Source: Microglena sp. YARC (taxonomy: Eukaryota > Chlorophyta > Chlorophyceae > Chlamydomonadales > Chlamydomonadaceae). From it: a stretch of 64,000 nucleotides of DNA. A program made the translations under genes and the position numbers. Shown in pieces: positions 41,724 to 52,609 of the stretch; positions within the stretch are counted from its first letter, which is position 1; each line of letters opens with the position of its first letter. The notes beneath the pieces were generated by a model. It was not told the origin of the DNA. It saw only the letters and a list, made by a program, of their open reading frames with translations, and searched no databases. The stretch lies in NCBI GenBank assembly GCA_022414725.1, contig CM039463.1, forward strand, positions 55,616,094-55,680,093, read 5' to 3'.

Positions 41724-42195
41724 TGGCAAGGTTGACTGGTACATGTTTTTGTTCTATACAGTGGTGACGTTAGATCATAAACTTCACATTGTAAACCGTA
41801 GTAGTGCAGATTGACTGATTGAGTATGCAGACTTGCCAGTGCAGGATATTTGTCTGTAGATGAGTCCACTTCGGAACGCCTTTACTGTAGCCATAAAAAC
41901 AAATGTACCGGATGAGCCTGCCAGCCTGGTGCTGACTAGGGTTGTTCATAGGGTGACTCTTGGGATACCCACACCCTAGGTCGCCAAGTTTTATTGTGCA
42001 AGATAAACTGGGGTGTGTGTATCCCAAGTTCTACCCCAGAGCTCAGTTTATTATGAGAGGATAGTTGGAAGAGCCCCCTAGAAGTTGTTGTGTGGGCTTG
42101 TCTTGGGCCAACATTGGCCTGCCTATGACAATGTAATGTAATGTTATGTTACACACCAAATGGGAGACACACTTGACCACTTGACCCGGACTGGA
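41724..42195. other. AP2-III 3' region and spacer
   Basis: A candidate TGTAA poly(A) signal lies at 41790-41794. A block at 42050-42110 (GGTTGGAAGA/ATAGTTGGAAGA, GTGGGCTTGTCTTGGGC) matches 36305-36360. No gene seen. Confidence 0.45.
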
Positions 42196-42292
42196 ACAAC
42201 AAATTACCTCCTCTCTCTTTCCCCCTCCCAACCTTGACACACCACCTCACAATCCAACACCCCAACTGCAGCTTCCTCTCAAGCAACAAGAC

Positions 42293-42892
42293 ATGGCCAA
42301 AGCTAAAGAGGCCATCTCAAATCAATTTCTCCATCAATTTCAGCACAGCCACACTAACGTAGATAAAGCCTGGACTATAGCACAAACTTTACTGGGAGAA
42401 GATAAAACATCTGCACACATTCAATCTATTAGACAAGAACTCACAGCCACCATGCCAGAAGACCTTAACAGCATGACAGATCATCTCATGATCACTCTTC
42501 ACCAAGCTCTCTCCATCATGACTGACACCTGCCCCACCAAGCCTAGCACACCAGGCACCTTTTTGCCCAGACAAACTGCTAAAACCTACAGACGTCTTAA
42601 CTACCATATTAAACACATTAAAGCACTTCGAACAGCCTCCAATCACCTTGACCAACAACAATACATGGAACTTAGAAGCACACCTCACACGGCAGGCACA
42701 TATTCACCGACCACTAAAATTAAAATACAACAGCACCTACAAAACTTACTCCTCTCTGACTACTGTCTCTCTTTAACTACTGATATTAAACAAAGTATTA
42801 CAGAACTACGTCACCTGCAGGCTGCACTCAAAGAGGAGAGAGCAACCGCCTCCATCAAGAAATTCCGACGCCGCCTCAGCACACAGGCATGA
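42293..42892 (+). pseudogene. LINE ORF2 region between endonuclease and RT
   Basis: Open for 199 codons: MAKAKEAISNQFLHQFQ near the start, then Lys/Arg/His-rich helical sequence (TAKTYRRLNYHIKHIKAL). The frame appears to continue upstream without the ATG (LPLKQQD before MAKAK), so this is an internal piece of a longer polyprotein, not a true start. It ends TGA; the frame then shifts before the RT. Confidence 0.6.
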
Positions 42893-43113
42893 CAAACTCA
42901 CAGGTACATTTTCTCTCCTGAAAATTACACACACACACCAACTGCCCTACTAGACGCATCCTCAAACACACTTAGCACCAGCACCCAGGGTCTCCTGGAA
43001 GTTCTGACTAAACACATGGGTAAACTTATGTCACCTCCCACTCCACCCATCTCAGATGACTATACACGACACGCCACCCCCCTCCATGGGAAACACACAC
43101 AGATAAATACCAC

Positions 43114-44613
43114 TTGGAAACCCCAGCCAACTCCATACAAAACACTGCCTCTCCCTACACCTATCTCTCCTCCTCAACCACCTATGATGACTGCATTAGG
43201 AAACTCTCCACCAACAAAGCCACAGGCCCAGACGGCATACCTAATGAACTACTTATGTGCCTCCCACAGGAAATGCACCTCATCATACACAAACTCATGC
43301 AGCTAGTATGGATCCTGGGAGAAACACCAGACTGCTGGAAAACCTCACACACAGTCATGCTCTACAAAAAATCAGATCCTTGCTTACCTCAAAACTACAG
43401 GCCAATAGGCCTTAACAATGCTGTAGCCAAACTCTGGACCTTGCTTGTTACTAACACTATTACTACCTACTCTGAAACCAACCACATTCTTAGTGCCTGC
43501 CAAGAAGGTTTCAGAAAAGATAAAAGCACCTATAGACAACTCTTGACCCTACTCCACAAGATTGAGGACGCTGCCCTCTTCCACCAGGACCTCTAAGCTG
43601 CCTACTTTGACTTTAGCTCTGCTTTCAACATGATTGACCACCAAAAACTTCTCTGCATCATGCACAGCCTGGGTTACACCCACGACACTCTAGACACCAT
43701 TAAAGGAATTTACACAAACTCTACTACACATATTCTCCTCAACAATACATCTGGCTCCCCCATCCCCATCACCAGGGGCACCATCCAGGGAGACACCCTC
43801 TCCCCCTTACTCTTCATTATCTTTCTAGAACCCCTACACAGATGGCTCCGTTCTGGGGGACGAGGATACAGAGCAGCATCCCTACCCTCCCAAACAGCAG
43901 ATGAAAATCACACTAGCAGCTTGGGGTATGCTGACGACACTGCCGTCCTAACCGGCAGCTCAGAGGACCTTCGTATCCAATGTGGTAAAGTCCAAACTTT
44001 TAGCATCTGGTCGGGCATTCCTCTTAACGCCACTAAATGTTTGGTCAGTGGCATACTCCACAAATCACACCCCTCACAACCTACTCACAACAACACTCTC
44101 AAACAAAGGCTAGATAAAATTCCCCTAGGAAATTCCTATGCTACCTACCAGCCGCCAGACCAAGCCTACAAATACTTGGGGGTTCACATCTCACTTACCC
44201 TAAATTGGAAAACCCACGTCCACTCTACTATTGAAATCATTCTCAACAAAGGCTTGAGTATCCTCACCAAAGCTAAAAACAGGGCAACCCCCACCCAATG
44301 CTTACGAATAATTTCACAATGTGTCAGAGCAGCTATTAAATACCCCATGATAGTAGCTCCCTTCTCACTAACCGACATTCATGTCATTGACAGAGCATTT
44401 TTAAAAACAGTTAAACTCTGCTGCTCCCTTCCTAGATCTTTTCCGACAAGAGCACTCCACCTCCCCAAAACAGAGGCAGGACTAGGGGTGCCCTCTCTAC
44501 TCACTGAATATACCCAGATTACTGCAACAGCCCTCACCCAGTCCATGAACGACCAAAGTCACCTGGGAATCCTCACCAGGGCTCTCCTTAACAAATCAAC
44601 TTCCACTATATGA
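43114..44613 (+). pseudogene. LINE reverse transcriptase with one in-frame stop
   Basis: RT motifs appear in order: TGPDGIPNELL, YRPIGLNNAVAKLW, GFRKDKSTYRQL, DFSSAFNMIDH (first catalytic Asp), GTIQGDTLSPLLF, GYADDTAVL (catalytic YADD), YKYLGVHIS. The frame is unbroken except for TAA at 43594-43596, just before the DFSSAF motif. It ends TGA at 44611-44613. RT copies element RNA into DNA at a nicked target. The catalytic residues are intact but the copy cannot make the full protein under the standard code. Confidence 0.88.
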
Positions 44614-44623
44614 CCACTCATAT

Positions 44624-45933
44624 ATGACCACTCTAGATCCTCTCTCTCTCTCCCGCAAGCAACTTAAATATATGTCCCTAGCCCGCCAGCTGGAAATTAT
44701 TAAAAAATCTGACACAACAATTTCTTGGAATGACACAGAACTTCTCGACAAACTTAACATACACTCTCTCCCTCTCCCTCCACAGGCAATCCCTGTCTCA
44801 CTCATGACTCCATTCCATGACCTGGACATCTACTCATACCATGACCTGGTCACCCCCATGGGAATTCACCTTGTCAGCACTACAGATCTCTCCCTTATCA
44901 CCTAACACAAAATTACTAAACACCACAAACGATCCCTGAACCGCCTCACCGCCCACCTCTCCTCCCTCCAAACTGTCGCCTCTCCAATACACTCTGACCC
45001 ACTTCCCCTCTCACACCGACAACTTGCGCCCGGTTACGCAATTGCGCAGAACACAACCGACAACGTTAAATCTCCCGCTCCCACTGAACCCTCCACTCCA
45101 CTCACCCAGCGCTACCAACCTCACGCCACCGTTACTGACGCAGACTACGAGGCGGACCCCACTGGGGACCTGGAAGGAAACCAATGGTGGGCGTGGCCCA
45201 CGCAGATCACAGGCAGCCACGCGCACCAAGCATGGGGCTGCCCCAGCAGTGATGCCACCTGGTCAGCACGCCACTACTTGTGCAAATCCTGGATCCGACA
45301 CTCCTCCACTTCCAAATTTTACCGCGCATATAAAATAACTCCCACCTCACACCCTGACAGGATCCTCGAGGCCATGACATTCCCCGACAGCAGCGCACCT
45401 GCACCACCGGCGCGCCTGCTTCACCTTACCGACGGATCCCAGTACAGAGCCCTGCACACTACGAGCTGGCGGGGCAAGCGCTCCTACAACGACGACAAAC
45501 TTGCCACCACCACCGTTGTCCACGTACAATGGGCTCCAACCATTATGCACAACGAACATATCAACTCCTACACACACATGGGATACAGCATCCACCACAG
45601 CACACCTCTTACCTCCACTACCTCCACCATACATTGGAAACCCCAATCACACCATGCGGCTCATCTTGTGGAACTAGTGGGACAACCAGCATATGACCAA
45701 TTAACCCACACTTTTAAAACTACTCCCCCAATAACCACACAACTCAACCCCAGGAAGGACAACCACCTCACTAACCTTCAACAACAAGGCCAATGGGCCA
45801 CCTCTCCAGGATTTAATGCTGACAGCCATAACCTTGTCCACAAACTTTTGAAAATTGACACACATGACAGGCACCCAGACTGGGACATTCAACCACCCTC
45901 AGCCTCAGTGTTTTTTCTAAGGTTTTGGCCATA
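44624..45933 (+). pseudogene. LINE C-terminal region
   Basis: One frame, shifted relative to the RT, runs to TAA near 45934 with an internal TAA at 44903-44905. After a Pro/Thr-rich linker it contains NQWWAWPTQITGSHAHQ and WIRHSSTSKFYRAYK, then VVHVQWAPTIMHNEHI and TIHWKPQSHHAAHLVEL. The repeated V/I-H-W-x-P pattern faintly resembles a chromodomain core, but I cannot assign a family. Confidence 0.5.
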
Positions 45934-46140
45934 AACATTAAGTATATGGCAGCCCGATTCCCAGGTGTAGACTTTGGTGGGACAGAAACATTAAGTATAT
46001 GGCAGCCCGATGACCAGGTGTAGACTTTGGTGGGACAGAAACATTAAGTATATGGCAGCCCGATGCCCAGGTGTACATCTGGAAATTTATAAACATTAAG
46101 TATCTGACACGCGCGATTTTGCTTACAGATGGTTACCCGA
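45933..46140. repeat. 53-bp tandem array after the LINE
   Basis: Copies start at 45933, 45986 and 46039, with a degenerate fourth at about 46091. Each contains AAACATTAAGTATATGGCAG and AGGTGTAGACTTTGGTGGG. The array begins exactly at the LINE stop codon, so it may form the element's 3' end. Confidence 0.85.
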
Positions 46141-46179
46141 AATCGGGTTGGGGAGTGTCTCAAATTTTCCTGATACAAT

Positions 46180-46390
46180 ATGATCCTAATAGCCCTTGTG
46201 GAAAGTACTAGCACAGAAAAGTGGTGGTCAAATAGAAATTCCATTCACAAGTCCTGGTTACCAATGGGGATTGCCATGGTAACAAATCCTAGTTGCCTCT
46301 GTGGAAAATACTAGCAACAAACGTGGTGGACACAAAATAACTAAATAAATAAATCTCAGTCGGAAATTCAGGTTACCAATGGGGCAAACT
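46180..46390. repeat. Diverged direct duplication (~75 bp)
   Basis: Segments around 46185-46260 and 46285-46385 share GTGGAAAGTACTAGCA or GTGGAAAATACTAGCA, GTGGTGG, and GGTTACCAATGGGG. Confidence 0.6.
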
Positions 46391-46589
46391 TCGCTCTGTT
46401 TTTGTTGTTAAGCTTTTTAATTTGCTTTTCCTTTCGCTTTTTGGAGGTTACCTCCTAGACCAGGTTCTGAGGTGCTTACACCCTCACTGTTATAAAACTG
46501 TCTAGCTGCCCCGGCGCTGTTCAGTCTCGGCATTGATTTTTGCTGAGTATGTAACAATATCCTCTCTCTCTGGTAATCTTATCCCCGTT

Positions 46590-46665
46590 TCGACGACTAG
46601 CTCAATGGTTGACCTCCTTGAACGAAGGTGCCAGGTTCGAATCTCTACAGGTGCGCTTTAGTGTT
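46590..46665 (+). repeat. tRNA-like (SINE head) sequence
   Basis: An A-box-like TAGCTCAATGG (46598-46608) and a B-box-like GGTTCGAATC (46634-46643) are spaced as in a tRNA gene, with a CCTT/AAGG anticodon-stem-like pairing between. The D arm (GCTC with GACC) and acceptor arm do not pair, so it is not a functional tRNA. A tRNA-derived SINE promoter is the more likely reading. Confidence 0.4.
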
Positions 46666-46863
46666 CCCAGTCGCTGTCAAGTGTCAACCGCCATGGTCGC
46701 TGTGTGTAAGGTGAAGTAGCAGCCCGTCCCTTATCTATGTAGGAGGGGGCTCCCTTAATACCACGCCCCACCAGGCGTTATCATTACTTGTTTTCTGGTT
46801 ATCTTGAAGAAAATCATAGATATCTTACTAACGTGGCCTAGCCCATCCATGTTAATGTAAGAT

Positions 46864-47081
46864 TGTTACAACGGCATAGGCTCGATAGAGGAGAAGATGC
46901 TATATATTAAGCGCAACAGGCGCAATCATATAGAATAGAGATGTGTACTGCAGGGTACTGCAGTCACGTGCAGGCCACAGCTAGCCTGAGGCCTGGCGGC
47001 AGGCAACACGGTACCAGGAGGGAAAGGTACCGGTGTGCATTATGCCGACTCAGAGACTGATATATAAATCAGTCAATAACA
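46864..47081 (-). mobile_element. 3' LTR of outer LTR element TE3
   Basis: The segment has TGTTA...TAACA termini (218 bp). On the minus strand it is immediately preceded by a purine tract (complement of TCCCCCCC at 47082), as expected for a polypurine tract next to a 3' LTR. The matching 5' LTR is not in the window. Boundaries rest on termini only. Confidence 0.55.
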
Positions 47082-47249
47082 TCCCCCCCAATTCAAGGTA
47101 TTCTTGAGCTCAAGAATTCCTGGAATTGAGGGGCATAAGAAAATTAAAATATTAAAACTAGGGAGACTTCGAGAATTTCAAGTAGCTGCAAGGGAGAAAT
47201 CACTTCAGCAGGGGTCTTCAAAGAAATGTCAGTCTTCTGGGGTAGCTGG

Positions 47250-47547
47250 TATCAGCTTGGATAACACTCCGGAGAGTGGACTTTGTGTGTGCAGCACGCC
47301 AATCTATAAATGCGGAGACGAGAATAAGTTACAAGCACAGGAGACCCATTAAGGGGCACCAGTGGAGGAAGGAGGGCGGTAGCCTGGAACCTGATCAGGG
47401 TACAGGCTAGACAGCGCGTGTTAGAAGAACCGATGACGCAGTCAACAGGAAGCTGACATAGTACTGTCAGGACCGATAGTTCTAAGGGAGTACACAAGGA
47501 GTCACCAAGACATAAAACAAGCGAGAGCACCGCTATTCATGCTGATA
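47250..47547 (-). repeat. TE-A 3' LTR
   Basis: Termini TATCAGC...GCTGATA form a 7-bp perfect inverted repeat. The sequence is nearly identical to 58096-58393 and related to the TE-B LTRs. A purine-rich (minus strand) segment AGGTGGAG adjoins it internally. Confidence 0.9.
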
Positions 47548-48458
47548 CTCCACCTATGACGCAGGTGACATACAATACTAGTACTCCACCTATGGCACTG
47601 GGGACATAGAACCATAAACTGGTAGCAAACAAAAATTATTAAGGAACGGCGGAAAAACAGGAAACCAGAAGAAAGCCTTGTCTAAAATAAAAGGATGAGA
47701 AAGGATGAACCAAAAACCACTGTAGTACTCCGAAAATGTAGCAGCAAAAAACTTGGGTCATACCGAGCTGAGCTGAGACCAAAATGGAAATGTAACCATC
47801 CATGGTAAGCGCAAAAATACTATTCATCCAGAATAGTAGGCACCAAACCAGAAAATCACAGGGAGGCCAAACAGAAATCAATCCTAATACCAAAGGAAGG
47901 GGAACAACGGTGACTGAAAGAACCGAGAACTTAACCTAAAGAGAAGACTGAAAAAATCGTATATCAAAGTTGGGGAACAACGGTATAGAAAACCCGATCC
48001 GGGAATAGGAACCTAACGCCAATCAATGATAACCAAAGAGACGGATTGAAATATCGTGTGAGCGCAGCACACGAGAGAATCAAAGCCTAAAGGACGCAGA
48101 CAAGAGGACACTAAAGACTACGATGGGAAAAAAAAGTCGATGGAAAAATCCACTACCTTAAAAACTATTCTTAGCATAGAATTCATGACTAGGTTGGGAT
48201 GAAAAAACCATGATGAACTGGTTTCTCACTCAAAGATGGAAGTAAGAAGATGTATGAAAGTTAATTATCATAAATCCCCAGCTACGGCACTAACGAAAAA
48301 CAGTCTAAGAGGTGGGTATCGCACCGCAAAGAACTCGTGCACTCAAGACAAACCAAGCGCCTAACCACAAGCAAACCAAACCTGCAGTAACTGAAAAAAT
48401 CCAAAGGATGCGAAGTTAAAATTTTCAAGAAACTTGTAACCAACAAAGGAAACACAGT

Positions 48459-48760
48459 TGTCAGCATGAATTGCGGTGCTCTCACGCGTTTTATGACTTG
48501 GTGACTACTTATGTACTTCCTTAGAACTATCGGTCCTGACAGTACTATGTCAGCTTACTGTTGACTGCGTCATCGGTTCTTCTGACACGCGCTGTCTAAC
48601 CTGTACCCTGATCAGGTTCCAGGCAACCGCCCCCCTTTCCTCCGCTGGTGTCCCTTTATGGTTCCACTATCTTTTGTAATATTTATTCTCGTCTCCGCTT
48701 TTATAGATTGGCGTGCTGCACACACTAAGTCCACTCTCCGGAGTGTTATCCAAGCTGATA
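48459..48760 (+). repeat. TE-B 5' LTR
   Basis: Starts TGTCAGCATG and ends CAAGCTGATA. The terminal bases are TG...TA rather than TG...CA. GGTTATACGG follows directly, where a primer-binding site would be; the same string follows the TE-A 5' LTR on the minus strand. Confidence 0.93.
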
Positions 48761-48797
48761 GGTTATACGGTCCCTCATTTACTACCACTGCTTTGCG

Positions 48798-51005
48798 ATG
48801 CAACTTCCGCGAGGGCCTCCCGCTAATTTTGAGAAACTCCACGACAAGAATGGAGAAACTTGGACGCGCGGGATGCGCAGTGTCATTATCAGCAATGGCT
48901 GCGACCGTGTCCTTCCTAAGGAGGACCCGGGTCCTCTTGATGATTGGCTAGACGTCTGTGCACCAGCTGCCTCTGCTAGCGGTCATGAGAGTCCTTCCGA
49001 CATCGTGGAAGTAACCCCCCCCAATCAATCCTCCACCTTTACGGCTCTTTCTGCTACTGTCCGACGTCTCTCTCCTGAGATTGAGGACGTTCTGATGCGA
49101 CTCTGCTGTGCTTCCACTCAGATTATCCAGTACGCAAGGGCGCCTCCTCCTCCTGATGCCCGTTTTGACTACGACTATCAAGAACTTGCTAGTCATCGCC
49201 GTGCAGATGGCTATGCTGATGACTCTGATGATGGTGTGTGGAGTGTGTGGGTTGATGATGGTGATGAAGATCTGCAGAGTGCTATGAGTGGTGACTTCGG
49301 TGGAGTCACTCCTTCCACTACTACTCGAGAGTTCAATTCTACCGTCTCTCCTGTGTATGAGCCTCTGTCGGCACCTGCTCTTGCGCCTTCCCCGGAGTTT
49401 AAGCCTGATCCAGTCTCTGCGCCTCTGCTTGCGCCCCTTCCACCTGTCCACCCGGAGGTGGCCAGGCCGTCTTTGATGCAGAAGTCTGCGTCTTTCACCT
49501 TGCCTCCGGACCGAGGTCTGTCTGGCTACAATACTCGTGCTCGAGAGGCTTCTGCTGCTGCTGCTGGCCGCGCATCCTTTGCTGGCCCTTCGCAGGAGCC
49601 CCCTCCACCCCCGCCTCCGCCTGTGGAGCAGCCCCCTGCTCCTGGCCCTCCGCCATATGTGCCTCCTTCGCTGTCATGCGACTCCTGGGAGCATCTGCTC
49701 GATCGCGGACATCCTCTGCGTCTATCCCTGCAGGACTGCCGTCTTATCCGCCAAGCTCAACATGCTGGGGAATCCTTGGACCGCACTCTGTACGGTAGGC
49801 TGGATATGACTGCCACTCAGGCTATGGTTGATAGCAAGGGTCGCCCTAGGCCTAGGCGTGTGATGGCTTATTCTGAGCTAGGTCTAGAGTGTCGGGCTTT
49901 TCTGGGACCTGTTATGCCAGGGATTAACTACCCTCCTGCTAATAGTGTGACCTCTGGAGGGGTTGGGCGTAGGAACAGTGACCTGCGAGGTTACCAGTTT
50001 GTTAAGGTGCCACTCCCTTTCTGTCCTGTTCGTCCTGATTTCGAGCTCATTGTGCGTGTTGCGCGTTCCCTAGATCTCACCAGGAACTTAGATGACCAGC
50101 GCGCTTATGACGCTGGTCTTGCTGCTGAGTATTTTCTGGCGATTCGTGAGTCTTTAGCTCCTCGGTGTGCTCCTCCTGCTGCTGGAACTTCGGCCTCTCA
50201 TGGTGAGTCTAGTGTCGATCCTGCACTGTTGGGTTTCAGTGCGCTTATCCTACCCCGCCAAGAGTTCATGATCTTATCCATGATGCTTGCCAACATGACG
50301 GATGCCCTAGTCAAGGTGTATAGGGACTTTGCTTCACCTCGGGATATCTTTTTGCATATCCGGAGGCAGCAGTCCGATGCCCTTGCCTCGCGTGTCCCTC
50401 TCTTGCTGAAGGAGTATCATGCTTCGGTCATGGGCACTCATGAGCACGTTGACGCTTTCTTTCGTCGGGTTCGCGGTATGTGCACTGACCTGCGCAGTGC
50501 TGGGTTTCCGCAGACTCAGCGTCACGCCATGGGCATTATAGTTCAAGGTGCGAGTCTGCCCCGGTTCGAAACGCGGCGGATTAAGTATGGTATCCTGATA
50601 TACAACCAGCAACCTGTTGAGTACTGGTCCTGTCTAGAGGAATATAGGCAGCTAGATATTCTTAACATAGCGCTCCCTCAGTCGGATTCCAGGCATCCTG
50701 GTTGGTCCCGGACCGCTCCTCAGTTTCCTGCTAATGCTGCATTTCAGCGGCGGCAGAAGACTGGTGGTGGTTCTGGGTCGAACAAGAGGCGCCTGGAATG
50801 CACCTGGGGACCATGCCCCCACAAGGATGGTCACTCGGAGGACCGTTGCTGGACGAAGTTCCCTGCCCTGCGAAGGGTCCCTGGTCGTGCAGAACCAACG
50901 CTTCCTTCACCGTTGCCTGCTAACCTGGCCCTTCCAGGTCACCTTACTCCAAAGCAATTGTCTTCCTTGCAGGCTCAAATTGATGGGTTTGCTATGCAGA
51001 AGTAG
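48798..51005 (+). CDS. TE-B gag
   Basis: A 735-codon frame encodes the capsid-nucleocapsid polyprotein. The start MQLPRGPPANFEK is shared with the TE-A remnant. Residues about 60-300 are Pro/Ser/Asp-rich and the middle is helical. Near the C-terminus (around residues 673-690) a zinc-knuckle-like CTWGPCPHKDGHSEDRCW fits C-x4-C-x5-H-x4-C. It ends at TAG (51003-51005), and the same frame then continues straight into the protease (VWHVDSGAG). Gag packages element RNA into particles. Confidence 0.85.
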   Translation: MQLPRGPPANFEKLHDKNGETWTRGMRSVIISNGCDRVLPKEDPGPLDDWLDVCAPAASASGHESPSDIVEVTPPNQSSTFTALSATVRRLSPEIEDVLMRLCCASTQIIQYARAPPPPDARFDYDYQELASHRRADGYADDSDDGVWSVWVDDGDEDLQSAMSGDFGGVTPSTTTREFNSTVSPVYEPLSAPALAPSPEFKPDPVSAPLLAPLPPVHPEVARPSLMQKSASFTLPPDRGLSGYNTRAREASAAAAGRASFAGPSQEPPPPPPPPVEQPPAPGPPPYVPPSLSCDSWEHLLDRGHPLRLSLQDCRLIRQAQHAGESLDRTLYGRLDMTATQAMVDSKGRPRPRRVMAYSELGLECRAFLGPVMPGINYPPANSVTSGGVGRRNSDLRGYQFVKVPLPFCPVRPDFELIVRVARSLDLTRNLDDQRAYDAGLAAEYFLAIRESLAPRCAPPAAGTSASHGESSVDPALLGFSALILPRQEFMILSMMLANMTDALVKVYRDFASPRDIFLHIRRQQSDALASRVPLLLKEYHASVMGTHEHVDAFFRRVRGMCTDLRSAGFPQTQRHAMGIIVQGASLPRFETRRIKYGILIYNQQPVEYWSCLEEYRQLDILNIALPQSDSRHPGWSRTAPQFPANAAFQRRQKTGGGSGSNKRRLECTWGPCPHKDGHSEDRCWTKFPALRRVPGRAEPTLPSPLPANLALPGHLTPKQLSSLQAQIDGFAMQK

Positions 51006-51465
51006 CAGGTAAGCCCTGTCCTATTCTCCTGCACCTCTAGGTTCTCAAATGTGTGTAGTCCGAGCCTGTCTGAGGGTGTCTGGCATGTGGATTCTGGAGC
51101 TGGAATGTCCATCACAGGTGATAGATCTTTTGTTCACTGTGTTTGATGTTCCACTGAATCTGCCATCAGTTCGATTTGGTGATGGTGTGGTTCAACGGGC
51201 AGTAGGTAAGGGATCCATTGAGTTATGTAGTGATTGGTTACCAACACCAATCATTCTAACTAATGTTCTCTACATACCTCACTGTCCGGTGAACCTCCTG
51301 TCAGTAAATGCTGTGGCTCATTCTCTCCACTGCAAGATTTCTTTTGATAGTATTAGTTGCACTGCCACTCAGGGCTCTTCTATTCTCTGGTCCTTCCCTG
51401 CCTCCAGTGATGTGTTTACAAGTTTGCATGTAGGCCTTGTTACACCACCAGTGGCTGTTCGTTTG
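51006..51465 (+). pseudogene. TE-B protease and linker
   Basis: In the gag frame after TAG, the active-site motif VWHVDSGAGMSITGD appears (about 51078-51122; D-S-G-A is the retropepsin triad). The frame meets TGA at 51144-51146. Homologous coding then continues one frame over with LTNVLYIPHCPVNLLSV, the usual copia segment after protease. One base change in length near 51140 would explain this. The enzyme cleaves the polyprotein. Confidence 0.8.
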
Positions 51466-52600
51466 GTGCTGACAATTACCCAGCTTTTGCACTTGATGTT
51501 GATGAGGACGGTGGAGTTGTTATCCCTACCACTCCTGAATGGCTGTGGCATAGGCGGCTGGGTCACCCCGGCTATGATGCCATGCACAGACTTGTCAAGA
51601 AGGGTATGGTTAACAACTTACCCCTCTCACTCAACCAGGTCCAAAAACTGGCTAAGATCCCTTGTGATGCTTGTCAAAAGGCTAAGGGCAAACGTCTCCC
51701 TTTTCCTAAAGCAAGCACTACTCCGATCAATGCACCTCTCCAACGCCTTCACTTGGACATCATGGGGCCAGTTCATATTAGAGGTCTGCGTGGGGAGTTT
51801 TATATTCTGTGCCTCACAGACCAACACTCTGGCTATGCTGAAGTGTTGTGCTTGAGGACCAGGGATGAAGCTCCCTTAGCAGTTCAGACTATCATCCTCA
51901 GATGGATGAATCAGCTGCACGGGTTTGCCTTTAAGTGCCTGAGGTCTTACAGGGCTAAGGAGTTTTATAGTAAAGTGGTTTGAGGATTGGCTGATATCGG
52001 TTGGGGCAGTGCATGAGTTATCTTTGGCATACACTGCACAGCAGAATGCAACTGTGGAGAGGTACAATGGGGTCTTACAGTCTATAGCTAGGAGCATCCA
52101 CCTGGAGTCTAAGCTAACTAAGTCTTTCTGGCCCTATGCCTTCCTAGCTGCGTGTTACCTTCGTAATCGCTTGCCCAATCAGGGAGATAAGACTCCTCAT
52201 GAGCTTTTCTTTGGGGCTCAGCCTGATGTGTCGATGTTGCGCGTGTTCGGATGCCCTTGCTACGTTACGTTAGTCAATGGGAAGAAGCGCAACAAGCTGG
52301 ACGGAAGGGCGTTATCTGGTAGACTGGTTGGGTATTCCCTGGTGAGTAAGGGTTATTTTGTTTGGGTTCCTAAGTTGCGCCAGGTAGTAGAGAGTCGTGA
52401 TGTACTCTTCTATGAGCAGTTTGATCATAACTGTATTCCTGGGCTATCTCCCTATGACGGGTCGCCGTATGTCTCTCGCATCCCTGCCGCTATCAACGGA
52501 CATATGCCTGTGCCTACGGTTAATTCCCTTGAACCTTTGCTAACCCCAATTGTCAACCGCTGCCCTGATCATGGGATGACCTTGCGTCCCAGGTCAGGGG
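51465..52600 (+). pseudogene. TE-B integrase, with frame breaks and an altered catalytic site
   Basis: The GAG-pre-integrase/zinc region reads WLWHRRLGHPGYDAMHRL ... CDACQKAKG (HHCC type). The catalytic core begins LHLDIMGPV (first Asp). The position of the second Asp reads RSYRAKEF instead of the usual RSD-type: codon TAC at 51948-51950. The frame then ends at 51983 (TGA) and resumes shifted with WFEDWLISVGAVHELSLAYT and QQNATVERYNG (catalytic Glu). Integrase inserts the cDNA; this copy probably cannot act. Confidence 0.82.
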
Positions 52601-52609
52601 CTGATGGTG

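Larger units (their letters stand above)
42200..45933 (+). mobile_element. 5'-truncated non-LTR retrotransposon (LINE), inactivated
   Basis: The coding part runs in the plus direction with several breaks. The upstream piece (42293-42892, TGA) resembles the region before a LINE reverse transcriptase. The RT follows at 43114-44613 and a C-terminal piece at 44624-45933. No endonuclease domain is present, so the copy is 5' truncated, the usual outcome of target-primed reverse transcription. No poly(A) tail or flanking target duplication could be identified. Confidence 0.85.

Noticed and set aside
46590..46665. Functional tRNA gene
   Set aside because: D and acceptor arms do not pair and the anticodon loop is too short; only the promoter-like boxes are tRNA-like.
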